A stretch of DNA of 64,000 nucleotides. Origin: Methanocella_A sp049676595. GTDB taxonomy: Archaea > Halobacteriota > Methanocellia > Methanocellales > Methanocellaceae. The position numbers and the translations under genes were made by a program. Under the pieces are notes generated by a model, which was not told where the DNA came from, made no database searches, and saw only the letters and a list, made by a program, of their open reading frames with translations. The stretch is taken from contig NZ_CP187259.1 in the NCBI RefSeq assembly GCF_049676595.1, forward strand, positions 930,001 through 994,000, read 5' to 3'. This document shows positions 1 to 6,779 of the stretch, piece after piece. Each line of letters opens with the position of its first letter. Positions within the stretch are counted from its first letter, which is position 1.

Positions 1-38
1 CTCTTTTACAACAAATACTTACAATGGGAGGCATATCT

Positions 39-536
39 TTGAAATTTAAAGTTGGGATCGCATTAGTATTCGTAGCAATGATCGCTTTTGTCGTAGCTAT
101 CTCCGGCTGCACGGGAACTACCACAGTTTCTCCTGTGCCCACGGCGGAGACAACGCCGACTCCGGCTCCGGCAGTTTCGGGGCCCGTCGTGCTGTCGGTC
201 ACCGGCAAGGTCAGCAATCCGCTGAACCTGACCATGGCAGACCTGCAGAAGTACGAAAGCAAGACCATCACTGTCGCAGGAAAGGATAACGTTACCCAGG
301 AATACACCGGCGTAGCCTACGGCAAGCTTCTGGACGCCGCAGGCCTGACCGCCGAAGCGAAGAGCGCGAACATGATCGGCGCGGACGGCTACAACAAGAG
401 CCTGGACGTCTCTGCCATCAAGGCCTCGGCTGACGCCATCATCGCCATCAACGCCGACGACACGCTGAAGGCCGTCATCCCCGGCGAGTCCAAAGGGGCC
501 TGGGTCGGCAACCTGACGACCATCGTCATCGAGTAA
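39..536 (+). CDS. Lipoprotein with a sulfite-oxidase-like (molybdopterin-type) domain
   Basis: The product is about 165 residues. It has a hydrophobic signal segment ending in a lipobox (AISGC), a Thr/Pro-rich linker, and a domain of about 110 residues resembling the small 'oxidoreductase molybdopterin-binding' fold. It should sit on the outer face of the membrane. I chose the TTG at 39 because GGGAGG (26-31) lies 7 bases upstream; the in-frame ATG at 24 overlaps that site. No clear cofactor-binding Cys is visible in the domain, so it may bind a ligand rather than catalyse. The C-terminal domain of the convergent ECF transporter gene (1223-2296) is clearly related, so the two probably handle the same ligand. 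The function is not known to me. Confidence 0.8.
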   Translation: MKFKVGIALVFVAMIAFVVAISGCTGTTTVSPVPTAETTPTPAPAVSGPVVLSVTGKVSNPLNLTMADLQKYESKTITVAGKDNVTQEYTGVAYGKLLDAAGLTAEAKSANMIGADGYNKSLDVSAIKASADAIIAINADDTLKAVIPGESKGAWVGNLTTIVIE

Positions 537-538
537 AA

Positions 539-575
539 ATAGCTGCGGGCTGCTGCCCGCACAGCTTTTTCTTTT
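539..575. terminator. Hairpin with T-run between convergent genes
   Basis: A GC-rich imperfect hairpin (AGCTGCGGGC ... GCCCGCACAGCT) is followed by a T-rich tract. It lies directly after the lipoprotein stop codon and at the stop codon of the convergent FmdE gene, so it could end transcription from the plus side. Confidence 0.6.
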
Positions 576-1213
576 TATTTCTTTTCCATATAGCAGGACC
601 CGGCGCTGCATGCCCTGCACCTGTCGCCGACGAGCATCTTATCCGGGACCATTTCGCCGCACGATGCGCAGATCGCCGGTTTCCACTGATCGTCCTTGGG
701 CGGGATCGGCACATCAACCCTCTCCCAGCCAAGGATACCCCGGCCTGCCACCAGTATGTCCTCGAGCAGGGCCGGCAAATTTCCCTTCGCATCCGGCTCA
801 TTGAAGTACCATGCTCTTAAAGCCGGATAGCTTCTGGTCCGCTCGCAGACTACGTACGCTCTTACGCACCGGGCGATGCCGGTGCCGTCGTCCCGCCCCA
901 CCGCCAGGGCTATCCTCCCTGTGTTGAACAATAAAAATTTACTACTGCCCGGAGTGCAGCCCGTGATGACCCCGATCGAGTCCGAAACACACTTGGCTGT
1001 CTCAGCTACGGCAAACAACCGATCTCCCGGCTCGGCCCCCAGCTTTTCCAGCGCCAGGTCTACCATGTACGCTCCGAGAATCACCCCCGGGGCTGGGAAA
1101 CCGTGGTAGCGCACCGAAGCATCGATGAACTGTCGCACCCGCCCGCTTATGTCATGCTTCTTTTCCAGCGCGACAAAGGTCGCCATCATCTCTCCTTCAT
1201 AGTCAGCGTTCAT
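575..1213 (-). CDS. FmdE-family protein with C-terminal zinc ribbon
   Basis: The 212-residue product matches the FmdE family, named after subunit E found with formylmethanofuran dehydrogenase. The family core includes the motif around TGCTPGSSKF near residue 85. The C-terminus carries a CxxC...CxxC zinc ribbon (CASCGE ... CRACS). It starts 9 bases after the ECF transporter stop, and GAGG 7 bases before the ATG overlaps that region, so the two are co-transcribed. No Fmd/Fwd subunit genes are nearby, so this is probably one of the stand-alone FmdE paralogues of methanogens rather than a true dehydrogenase subunit. A role in metal or pterin handling is inferred only from its partner. Confidence 0.8.
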   Translation of the reverse strand: MNADYEGEMMATFVALEKKHDISGRVRQFIDASVRYHGFPAPGVILGAYMVDLALEKLGAEPGDRLFAVAETAKCVSDSIGVITGCTPGSSKFLLFNTGRIALAVGRDDGTGIARCVRAYVVCERTRSYPALRAWYFNEPDAKGNLPALLEDILVAGRGILGWERVDVPIPPKDDQWKPAICASCGEMVPDKMLVGDRCRACSAGSCYMEKK

Positions 1214-1222
1214 ATCGTCGCC

Positions 1223-2296
1223 TCAGTAGACTTTGACTGTCTTGATCATGCCCACCCAGTACTCCTGGCTGGTGCTGTTGGCAATGATCTTCAGCTGTCC
1301 ACCGACGTCTACCAGCAGCACGTCGTCCCGTATGGCCTGCGATATCTCGAACGTATTATAGTAGCCGTCGTAGCCGATCACGTCCACCTTGGTCGCCCCC
1401 GGCTGAAGGCCCGCGTCCTGCAGGGCTGTTTTCAGCTGCAGGCCAGTATACGTCTGAGGCTTGTGTGGGTTACCGATGGCCTGCGACTCCATAATGACAA
1501 AGCGATCGGAATAGCTGTAGTAGTCGTAATCTCCGGGCTGGTCGACGCTGCCCGATATCGTAAACAGCATACTCTTACCCTCTGCCGGCGGGGTAACGTT
1601 GCCCGCTGGAGTCGGAGACGTGCCTGCCTCGGGAGGTTTGAAGACCACGGCGCCCGCGACGATGACGATGGAAAGCGCGATCAGCACTGCAGCGACTTTT
1701 GTCGCCGTCAGGCGCAGACCCTTCTTACCATCTTTAGCCTTCTTAATGATCCCCGCTTCCTCCAGGCTGTCGGTGACGCCGAGGCCGAAGATGCCGGCGA
1801 TCACCACTCCCGAGAGGAACGCCATGAAGGTGGCGAGGCCGAACAACAGCGGGCTGTTGAACGGGACGAAGAACTGAAAGGCAACCACGTTCGAGGCAGT
1901 GCCCAGCCCTCCCGCCAGCAGGTACGAGAGCCGCCTGTACTTCCTGAACGGCCAGAACCCGATCTCCGCGAACAGGCCCTCCACGAGCGACAGCAGGATG
2001 ACAAACAAGCCCAGCCGGCTGCCCATCAGGAACTCGATCGATCCTTTTAGCAGCCCTGCTAAAACGCCGCTACCTTTCTTGTTAGTGATCGCGATCACCA
2101 GCACAATCCAGATGAGGTGAACGCCGCTGAGCGATTCCGCCACCGGGAACCACACCCTGATCGCGTTGTACGCCTCAGCGATGAGGTAGCCCATATAGAC
2201 TGAAAAGGCTCCTCCCATCGCGCCGAGCACGGCGATGATCAGCAGGTCCCTGGTCGAGAAGTAATACTTGTTAGCCTTAGTCGCGGTGTCTGACAT
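1223..2296 (-). CDS. ECF transporter S component (YkoE-like) fused to a sulfite-oxidase-like domain
   Basis: The product is about 357 residues. The N-terminal ~190 residues hold five or six membrane segments typical of energy-coupling-factor substrate-binding subunits of the YkoE type. A further membrane helix near residue 215 leads, after a Pro/Thr linker, to an external domain of ~120 residues homologous to the lipoprotein at 39-536. I start at the ATG encoding MSDTATK because the upstream codons look non-coding. No Shine-Dalgarno site is evident. YkoE proteins are associated with thiamine-precursor uptake, but the fused domain suggests another ligand. No ECF ATPase or T subunit lies in the window, so shared components elsewhere would be needed. 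Confidence 0.78.
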   Translation of the reverse strand: MSDTATKANKYYFSTRDLLIIAVLGAMGGAFSVYMGYLIAEAYNAIRVWFPVAESLSGVHLIWIVLVIAITNKKGSGVLAGLLKGSIEFLMGSRLGLFVILLSLVEGLFAEIGFWPFRKYRRLSYLLAGGLGTASNVVAFQFFVPFNSPLLFGLATFMAFLSGVVIAGIFGLGVTDSLEEAGIIKKAKDGKKGLRLTATKVAAVLIALSIVIVAGAVVFKPPEAGTSPTPAGNVTPPAEGKSMLFTISGSVDQPGDYDYYSYSDRFVIMESQAIGNPHKPQTYTGLQLKTALQDAGLQPGATKVDVIGYDGYYNTFEISQAIRDDVLLVDVGGQLKIIANSTSQEYWVGMIKTVKVY

Positions 2297-2315
2297 GGTA
2301 CATCGATAGCTTGTA

Positions 2316-2343
2316 CTTAACGCCGTTAACATAAAGTTAACGC
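2316..2343. promoter_or_regulatory. Inverted and direct TTAACG repeats upstream of the ECF gene
   Basis: CGTTAAC (2324-2330) and GTTAACG (2336-2342) form a perfect 7-bp inverted repeat with a 5-base spacer. A further TTAACGC copy lies at 2317-2323. The cluster sits about 20-45 bases upstream of the ECF start, where an archaeal promoter and operator are expected. It is a candidate regulator site; no regulator is known. Confidence 0.4.
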
Positions 2344-2430
2344 AATCGATTGCCATAGCGTGTATAGCGTTACTATAGTTAATGGCAGATTGCCGGGGCG
2401 ACTGGTAGACGATAATAAACGCAGTAACGC

Positions 2431-2685
2431 TTACCATTTACTGTTTATCTGGATCTGGCACGACCGGGACCTTGCTTCGTTCAGGGCGAGCCACTCGTCC
2501 CAGTTCGCCTCTTCCCCCGGCTTCAGCTCAAACCGGACGCCTTGGTCTCCTTCGTACGGGAAGCGGTGATCGTGTATGCCGAACAGGATGTCGTCCGGAA
2601 TGCGCTCCGGAAAAGCTGCACACCGTGCGCCGTCATCGCCGAGGTGTTTACAGAAGATGCAGATAAACGCGGAGAGATCGGTCAT
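2431..2685 (-). CDS. Small conserved cytoplasmic protein, function unknown
   Basis: The product has 84 residues and no membrane segment. It contains an N-terminal cysteine pair region (CIFCKHL ... RCAAF) and a stretch with the pattern PERIPDDI..G.HDH..PY.GD.GV.F. I recognise this pattern from small hypothetical proteins found in many prokaryotes, without a known role. The cysteines and histidines could bind a metal. It lies on the same strand as the ECF gene but 134 bases upstream, with the candidate operator between them, so it is probably transcribed on its own. Confidence 0.65.
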   Translation of the reverse strand: MTDLSAFICIFCKHLGDDGARCAAFPERIPDDILFGIHDHRFPYEGDQGVRFELKPGEEANWDEWLALNEARSRSCQIQINSKW

Positions 2686-2745
2686 CTGAGATGACTTGAT
2701 TTTGAGAATATAAAGAGCTTATCGTATAGCGGAAATTAATATGAG

Positions 2746-2817
2746 TGCACCGACCGGGACTTGAACCCGGGTATTCAGCTTGGAAGGCTGATATCATAGC
2801 CGCTAGACCATCGGTGC
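2746..2817 (-). tRNA. tRNA-Gly (UCC)
   Basis: A full cloverleaf can be drawn on the minus strand. The acceptor stem GCACCGA pairs with TCGGTGC, the anticodon stem TCAGC pairs with GCTGA around the loop CTTCCAA (anticodon UCC), and the T-arm has a normal 7-base TTCAAGT loop. CCA is not encoded. There is no intron. Confidence 0.95.
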
Positions 2818-2972
2818 ATATCTAAAAGATGCGGAACTATCATCGACTTACATAGTATTAATAATTTCGCATGACGATCACCAGCCGACACCACTTCGTG
2901 TGATAAAAACACAGTAGCGAACCGTAGTCCAGAGATTGTTATAGTCGTTCCTGAAATTTTTCGGACAGGCAG

Positions 2973-3490
2973 GTACCGTTTACACGAAGTACGCAAGGTA
3001 CGCGAAGTATAGTTTTTACTGTTACTTTTTGGATATTCGTCATTCAAATCCTCCGGGGCCTCCGGGCTCCTCACTGTCCTCCTCTCAGACCTCCTGACCT
3101 CTCTGATCTCTCCCTGAGATCGTTCTCTCTGATCTCCGGTGCCTCCGAAACCTCCCTGTCTGTCCTGCTTACGCACACGTATCATTGAAAATGGGAGGTT
3201 GGGGAGTGCCCGGAGGTCTGGGAGTCTTTTTTCAAACTGGGAGGTCAGGGAGGTCAGGAGGTCTGAGAGGAGAAAGGTGAGTGCCCGGAGGATTGGAGAG
3301 GGAAAACCGGCTGTCAGGAATCGCCTTGAGAACGCCTGCATTCGCAGTCGTTCAACAGGCGAAGATCCTGGCAAAGGAACTGTCCAAAATGTTTAGGAAA
3401 GACTATACACGAAGTTATGCCAGAAAATCAGCCTTCAGTCAGCCATTTTGTTGAACTTTGAGTACTTCGCGTACTTCGTGTAAATGGTAC
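2973..3490. repeat. Nested inverted-repeat region built from short tandem words
   Basis: The 843-base gap between tRNA-Gly and the next gene holds no credible gene. The outer arms at 2973-3009 and 3462-3490 are inverted copies of GTACCRTTTACACGAAGTACG followed by GTACGCGAAGTA. Inside them, 3047-3165 is rich in CCTCCGGG and CAGACCTCCTGACCTC words, and 3190-3300 holds the reverse complements (GGGAGGTCAGGGAGGTC, CCCGGAGG). The region could fold into a long imperfect hairpin. It resembles, in layout but not in sequence, the other intergenic repeat loci in the window. Open reading frames across it are low-complexity artefacts. Confidence 0.75.
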
Positions 3491-3671
3491 GGGCACTCAA
3501 ACAAAACGTTTCAAGAATACTACCGCTACCTACTGCCTTTATCAGGTATACCGGCTACCTCTGTGCATGGCTAAAGGTATGCCGCCTGCCGGCGAAGAAC
3601 GAACCCAGTATTAATTTAACCTGGACCGGGAAAGACCTGTATAAAGATGGTACATCATAAGAGGAGATATC

Positions 3672-4349
3672 ATGGCTGCCGACGAACTCAGGGATCTGCA
3701 GGATAATCTGGTCAGACTTGCCTCCCGTATCGGGGTGAAGAAGGTAGGCTTTGCCGATCTGTCCCGGCACGACCATCCGCTCACGGGCAGGTTTCCAGTG
3801 GGCATATCCTTGATAACGCCTATTGGGGATATCGCAACTGCTTCGACAGACGAGGCGGCGTTCCACGAGCAGCAGCTCAGGCAGCGGGCCGAGCTGGAAG
3901 TCATCAAAGCCAGGCTGGGCGAATTTTTATCCGGGCACGGCTACCGCTGGCATTCCGTCGGCAACGATACGGACCAGGAGCGCCTGACGGGAGAGCTGTC
4001 TCACAAGATGGTCGCTGTATCCGCTGGTATCGGCTGGATGGGTAAATCTTCTCTCCTCGTCACGCCGGAGTACGGGCCTTGCGTGAGGCTGACGACCATC
4101 CTGACCGATGCCCCGTTCCAGACCTATAAAGGATCAACCCAAAGCAGATGTGGCGCCTGTACCGAATGTGTCGATGCGTGCCCCGTCCATGCTCTCAAAG
4201 GCAGGGAATGGCAGCCAGGCATCAGCCGTGACGACATGATCGACGTTTTTCTCTGCAACAACTACCGTATCAGCATAGGAGTTGGCCTCGGCCGAAAGCA
4301 CAGCTGCGGGTACTGCCTGCGCGCCTGCTGCGCTCGCGCAAAGCCTTAA
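3672..4349 (+). CDS. QueG-like double-cluster iron-sulfur protein (paralogue 1)
   Basis: The 225-residue product shows the layout of epoxyqueuosine-reductase-like proteins. An N-terminal domain contains the motif GIGWMGKSSLLVTPEYGP, followed by ferredoxin-type cysteines CGACTECVDACP near residue 158 and a final CGYCLRACC. It has a good ribosome site (GAGGAGA) 5 bases before the ATG. It is shorter than bacterial QueG. Archaea usually make archaeosine rather than queuosine, so a true QueG role is doubtful; a redox or corrinoid-linked function is possible. The next gene, 27 bases downstream, is a diverged paralogue. Confidence 0.75.
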   Translation: MAADELRDLQDNLVRLASRIGVKKVGFADLSRHDHPLTGRFPVGISLITPIGDIATASTDEAAFHEQQLRQRAELEVIKARLGEFLSGHGYRWHSVGNDTDQERLTGELSHKMVAVSAGIGWMGKSSLLVTPEYGPCVRLTTILTDAPFQTYKGSTQSRCGACTECVDACPVHALKGREWQPGISRDDMIDVFLCNNYRISIGVGLGRKHSCGYCLRACCARAKP

Positions 4350-4376
4350 GCTTCCCCGACACAATTTAGACCTGTT

Positions 4377-5084
4377 ATGGCCTCGTCTGATCTTACAGCA
4401 GTAAAAGCCGCCATCAACGACATCGCCTCTTTCTATGGCTTAGAGGTCATCGGCTTCCTGCGCCTGGATCAGGACAGGACCACCATCCCGGCCCACGAAA
4501 TAGATTTGCTCAGAGGCGTCAAATGGTCGGACGGTGAGGTCAGCGTCTCCAACGTGAAAAACCCGCTGGAGATCATGCCTGCAGCGAAGACGATGGTCAT
4601 CTTAGGCAAACGCCTCCTGGACGATAAAAAGGACGTTTACTACAAGGTATCAGACAGCTACTCCGCATCCATCGAGACGATGCTGCTCGACGTCGCTACG
4701 CTTAAAGTCATCCAGGCGCTGGAAGACCACGATTACCAGGTTGCCGAGTACACTTCCTACTACCTGAAAGTCTGGGCCGTCCTCGCCGGCTTCGGGTGGA
4801 TCGGCAAGTCCCGCATGTTCGTCCACAGAAACCACGGACCCCGGCTCCGGCTCAAGGCCGTCCTCACCGACGCCGACATCGGAGAAACCTCCGAGATCAT
4901 CCCCGACGACCGCTGCGGGGACTGCCGGGAATGCATCGATGCCTGCCCCGTCGGAGCCATAAAAGAAACCGAGGTCGACCGCAAGCTGTGCGGTGCCTGC
5001 ATGCTCAACCACAGGCGCGTTTCAGAAAATGCCATGTCTTACTGCACACAATGCACCGCTGCCTGCCCCGTAGGGAAAAAGTGA
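4377..5084 (+). CDS. QueG-like double-cluster iron-sulfur protein (paralogue 2)
   Basis: The 235-residue product has the same architecture as its upstream neighbour. It carries the motif GFGWIGKSRMFVHRNHGP near residue 137, a first cluster CGDCRECIDACPVGAI, then CGAC and a final CTQCTAACPVG. The cysteines are sufficient for two [4Fe-4S] clusters. The close tandem arrangement suggests the two proteins act together, perhaps as a heterodimer, but their sequences differ well beyond a recent duplication. The substrate is unknown. Confidence 0.75.
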   Translation: MASSDLTAVKAAINDIASFYGLEVIGFLRLDQDRTTIPAHEIDLLRGVKWSDGEVSVSNVKNPLEIMPAAKTMVILGKRLLDDKKDVYYKVSDSYSASIETMLLDVATLKVIQALEDHDYQVAEYTSYYLKVWAVLAGFGWIGKSRMFVHRNHGPRLRLKAVLTDADIGETSEIIPDDRCGDCRECIDACPVGAIKETEVDRKLCGACMLNHRRVSENAMSYCTQCTAACPVGKK

Positions 5085-5119
5085 CCGATTGCCCGCCATT
5101 TTTGAACTGCAGTAGATCT

Positions 5120-5488
5120 TTATACCCAGAATGCCCACCTGACGTCGAACCTGTCGACGAACCTGACCTGGCACACGCTGTACTCTGTCGCCTGAGGGGG
5201 AGAGATAGTTGTGCTGCCGGCGCTCAAGACAGCGTAGGCCTCTTTCAGCTCCTCTTCACTGTCGAACCTGATGACCAGCTGGTATCCCCCCGATTTTGAG
5301 AAGCCATCGCCATCGCCAAAATCGTTCAGGTAGAGCAGCTGGCCGTGGATCAGAATTTCCGCGTGCAGGACGAGCTCTTCTTGTGCCGGATTCAGTACGA
5401 CTGTCTGGACGGTGGCCTTGAAGGCTTTCACGTATGCCTCTATAGATTCCTTACACTGTCCGTTTAAGTAGATGTGTGTAGATAGCAT
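5120..5488 (-). CDS. PhnB-like VOC/glyoxalase-fold protein
   Basis: The product is 122 residues. It begins MLSTHIYLNGQC, followed by a pattern typical of PhnB-type vicinal-oxygen-chelate proteins (ESIEAYVKAF, LHAEILIHGQLLYLND, GYQLVIRF). A longer upstream frame exists, but I take the ATG at 5488 because GTGAGGTA lies just before it and the family starts there. It is probably a homodimer with an unknown small-molecule ligand. It sits 22 bases downstream of the radical SAM gene on the same strand and may be co-transcribed with it. Confidence 0.75.
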   Translation of the reverse strand: MLSTHIYLNGQCKESIEAYVKAFKATVQTVVLNPAQEELVLHAEILIHGQLLYLNDFGDGDGFSKSGGYQLVIRFDSEEELKEAYAVLSAGSTTISPPQATEYSVCQVRFVDRFDVRWAFWV

Positions 5489-5510
5489 CTGATACCTCAC
5501 AGGCCTAAAC

Positions 5511-6779
5511 TTAGAACCCGCAGGCGAGTTCGAGTGGGCACCCGCCGCCGCACATGGGGTACTGGATACACTTTTTGCACTTCTCCGGGGCGTACTTATG
5601 CCCACGGAGGCATTTGGCGAGGTCTTTCTGCCATATCTCTCTGAAGTCGTCAGTCACTGCGTTGCCTAAAGGCTTGAAGTACGACTGGCAGGGTATGACG
5701 CTGCCGTCGGGCTCTACTGCGAGGGTTAATCTTGCGGCGCTGCAGGATTTGACGCCGAGGCCCATCTCGACCGGGTTGAGCTTGTGGTATGGGGTCGGGG
5801 TGTACCAGATGAAGTCCATGTTGTGCTGTTCGGCGAGGGTGATCACCTGCGGTAAAAGCTCTTTCAGCTCTTCGTAGGTGACGCCGTCGGCGTCTACGCC
5901 TCTGCCTGCCCGGATGATGGCGTTCAGGCCGAAGCGCTTTACGCCGAGGCTATGCAAGAACGGTACCAGGTCCAGTATCGTCGCCTTGTTGGCCTGGGTG
6001 ATCGTCGTGTTCGTGGTGGTGAACAGCTCCTGGGCCGAGTTCTTGATACCGGCGACGGTCTCGTCGTAGCAGTCCACCTTGCACATGGCGTTATGGATGG
6101 CCTTGTCGGGTGACTCCAGCGTGATCTGGGTGTAGTCGAGGCCGACCTTCTTCAGCGAGGCTACTCGCTCTTTGGTGAGCAGCCTGCCGTTGGTGATCAG
6201 GCCGGTGACGATGCCCAGCTTCTCGGCGTGGTCGATCAGCTCCTCCAGGTCGTCCCTCATCAGGGATTCGCCGCCGGTGAAGACGATGTTGGGGACCTCG
6301 AACTTCTGCGTCTTGTCAATGATCTGCTTCCACTCTGCAGTCGAGAGCTCTTTCGTTTGCCGGGGTCCTCCGGCATAGCAGTGGCCGCAGTTGTTGTTGC
6401 AGCGGTAAGTCAGCGCGAGGTCGATGCGTAACGGTGATTTCAGGTCGCTGTACTCGGGTGTTTTCACCTTGACGTCCAGGCTGGAGAACGGGCAGGTGTT
6501 GCCGGATGCGACACCCCAGATGGAGTTCATGAGCCGGTCGTAGTCGTGCTCGGCGGTCTTCTTCGAGACCTTGTACTTCATCATCACTCTGAGGACGACG
6601 TTGTCCCGGATGCTTCCTACGAGAGGCTTATGGCCGCTGTAGTGGATGTAGTGCTTGACGTATTCCGAGCCGATGTGGTCCAGGTACAGTATGCGGGAGG
6701 CGTTTATCACTAAAAGCCCCGAGCCGTCGCTCTCCTCTCTGAGATGTAGTTTCGCGTTGTTGATCTTAGCGGTTTTCAT
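5511..6779 (-). CDS. Radical SAM/SPASM enzyme with PqqD-like N-terminus, probable peptide maturase
   Basis: The 422-residue product has three parts. Residues 1-90 look like a PqqD-type peptide-recognition domain (DGSGLLVINASRILYLDHIG). The radical SAM core carries C127-x3-C-x2-C in TYRCNNNCGHC and the GGE motif in FTGGESLMR. A C-terminal SPASM region runs from CSAARLTLAVEPDGSVIPC to CKKCIQYPMCGGGC, enough for auxiliary iron-sulfur clusters. The start at 6779 overlaps the upstream stop as ATGA, and its ribosome site GGAGGAGG lies within the upstream gene's glycine codons. Enzymes with this layout install thioether or similar crosslinks in peptides. The likely substrate is the Cys-Ala tail encoded immediately upstream. 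Confidence 0.85.
   Translation of the reverse strand: MKTAKINNAKLHLREESDGSGLLVINASRILYLDHIGSEYVKHYIHYSGHKPLVGSIRDNVVLRVMMKYKVSKKTAEHDYDRLMNSIWGVASGNTCPFSSLDVKVKTPEYSDLKSPLRIDLALTYRCNNNCGHCYAGGPRQTKELSTAEWKQIIDKTQKFEVPNIVFTGGESLMRDDLEELIDHAEKLGIVTGLITNGRLLTKERVASLKKVGLDYTQITLESPDKAIHNAMCKVDCYDETVAGIKNSAQELFTTTNTTITQANKATILDLVPFLHSLGVKRFGLNAIIRAGRGVDADGVTYEELKELLPQVITLAEQHNMDFIWYTPTPYHKLNPVEMGLGVKSCSAARLTLAVEPDGSVIPCQSYFKPLGNAVTDDFREIWQKDLAKCLRGHKYAPEKCKKCIQYPMCGGGCPLELACGF

Noticed and set aside
1103..2050. A 315-codon frame antisense to the ECF transporter gene
   Set aside because: The opposite strand encodes recognisable membrane and sulfite-oxidase-like domains; this frame has no motif.
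2300..2430. TPP riboswitch upstream of the YkoE-like gene
   Set aside because: I looked for the conserved CTGAGA and ACCTGA blocks on the minus strand and did not find them.
2775..3374. A 199-codon minus-strand frame over the 3-kb repeat region
   Set aside because: It starts in tRNA-Gly, crosses tandem repeats, and has Arg/Glu/Ser-rich low complexity; it is a by-product of the repeat words.
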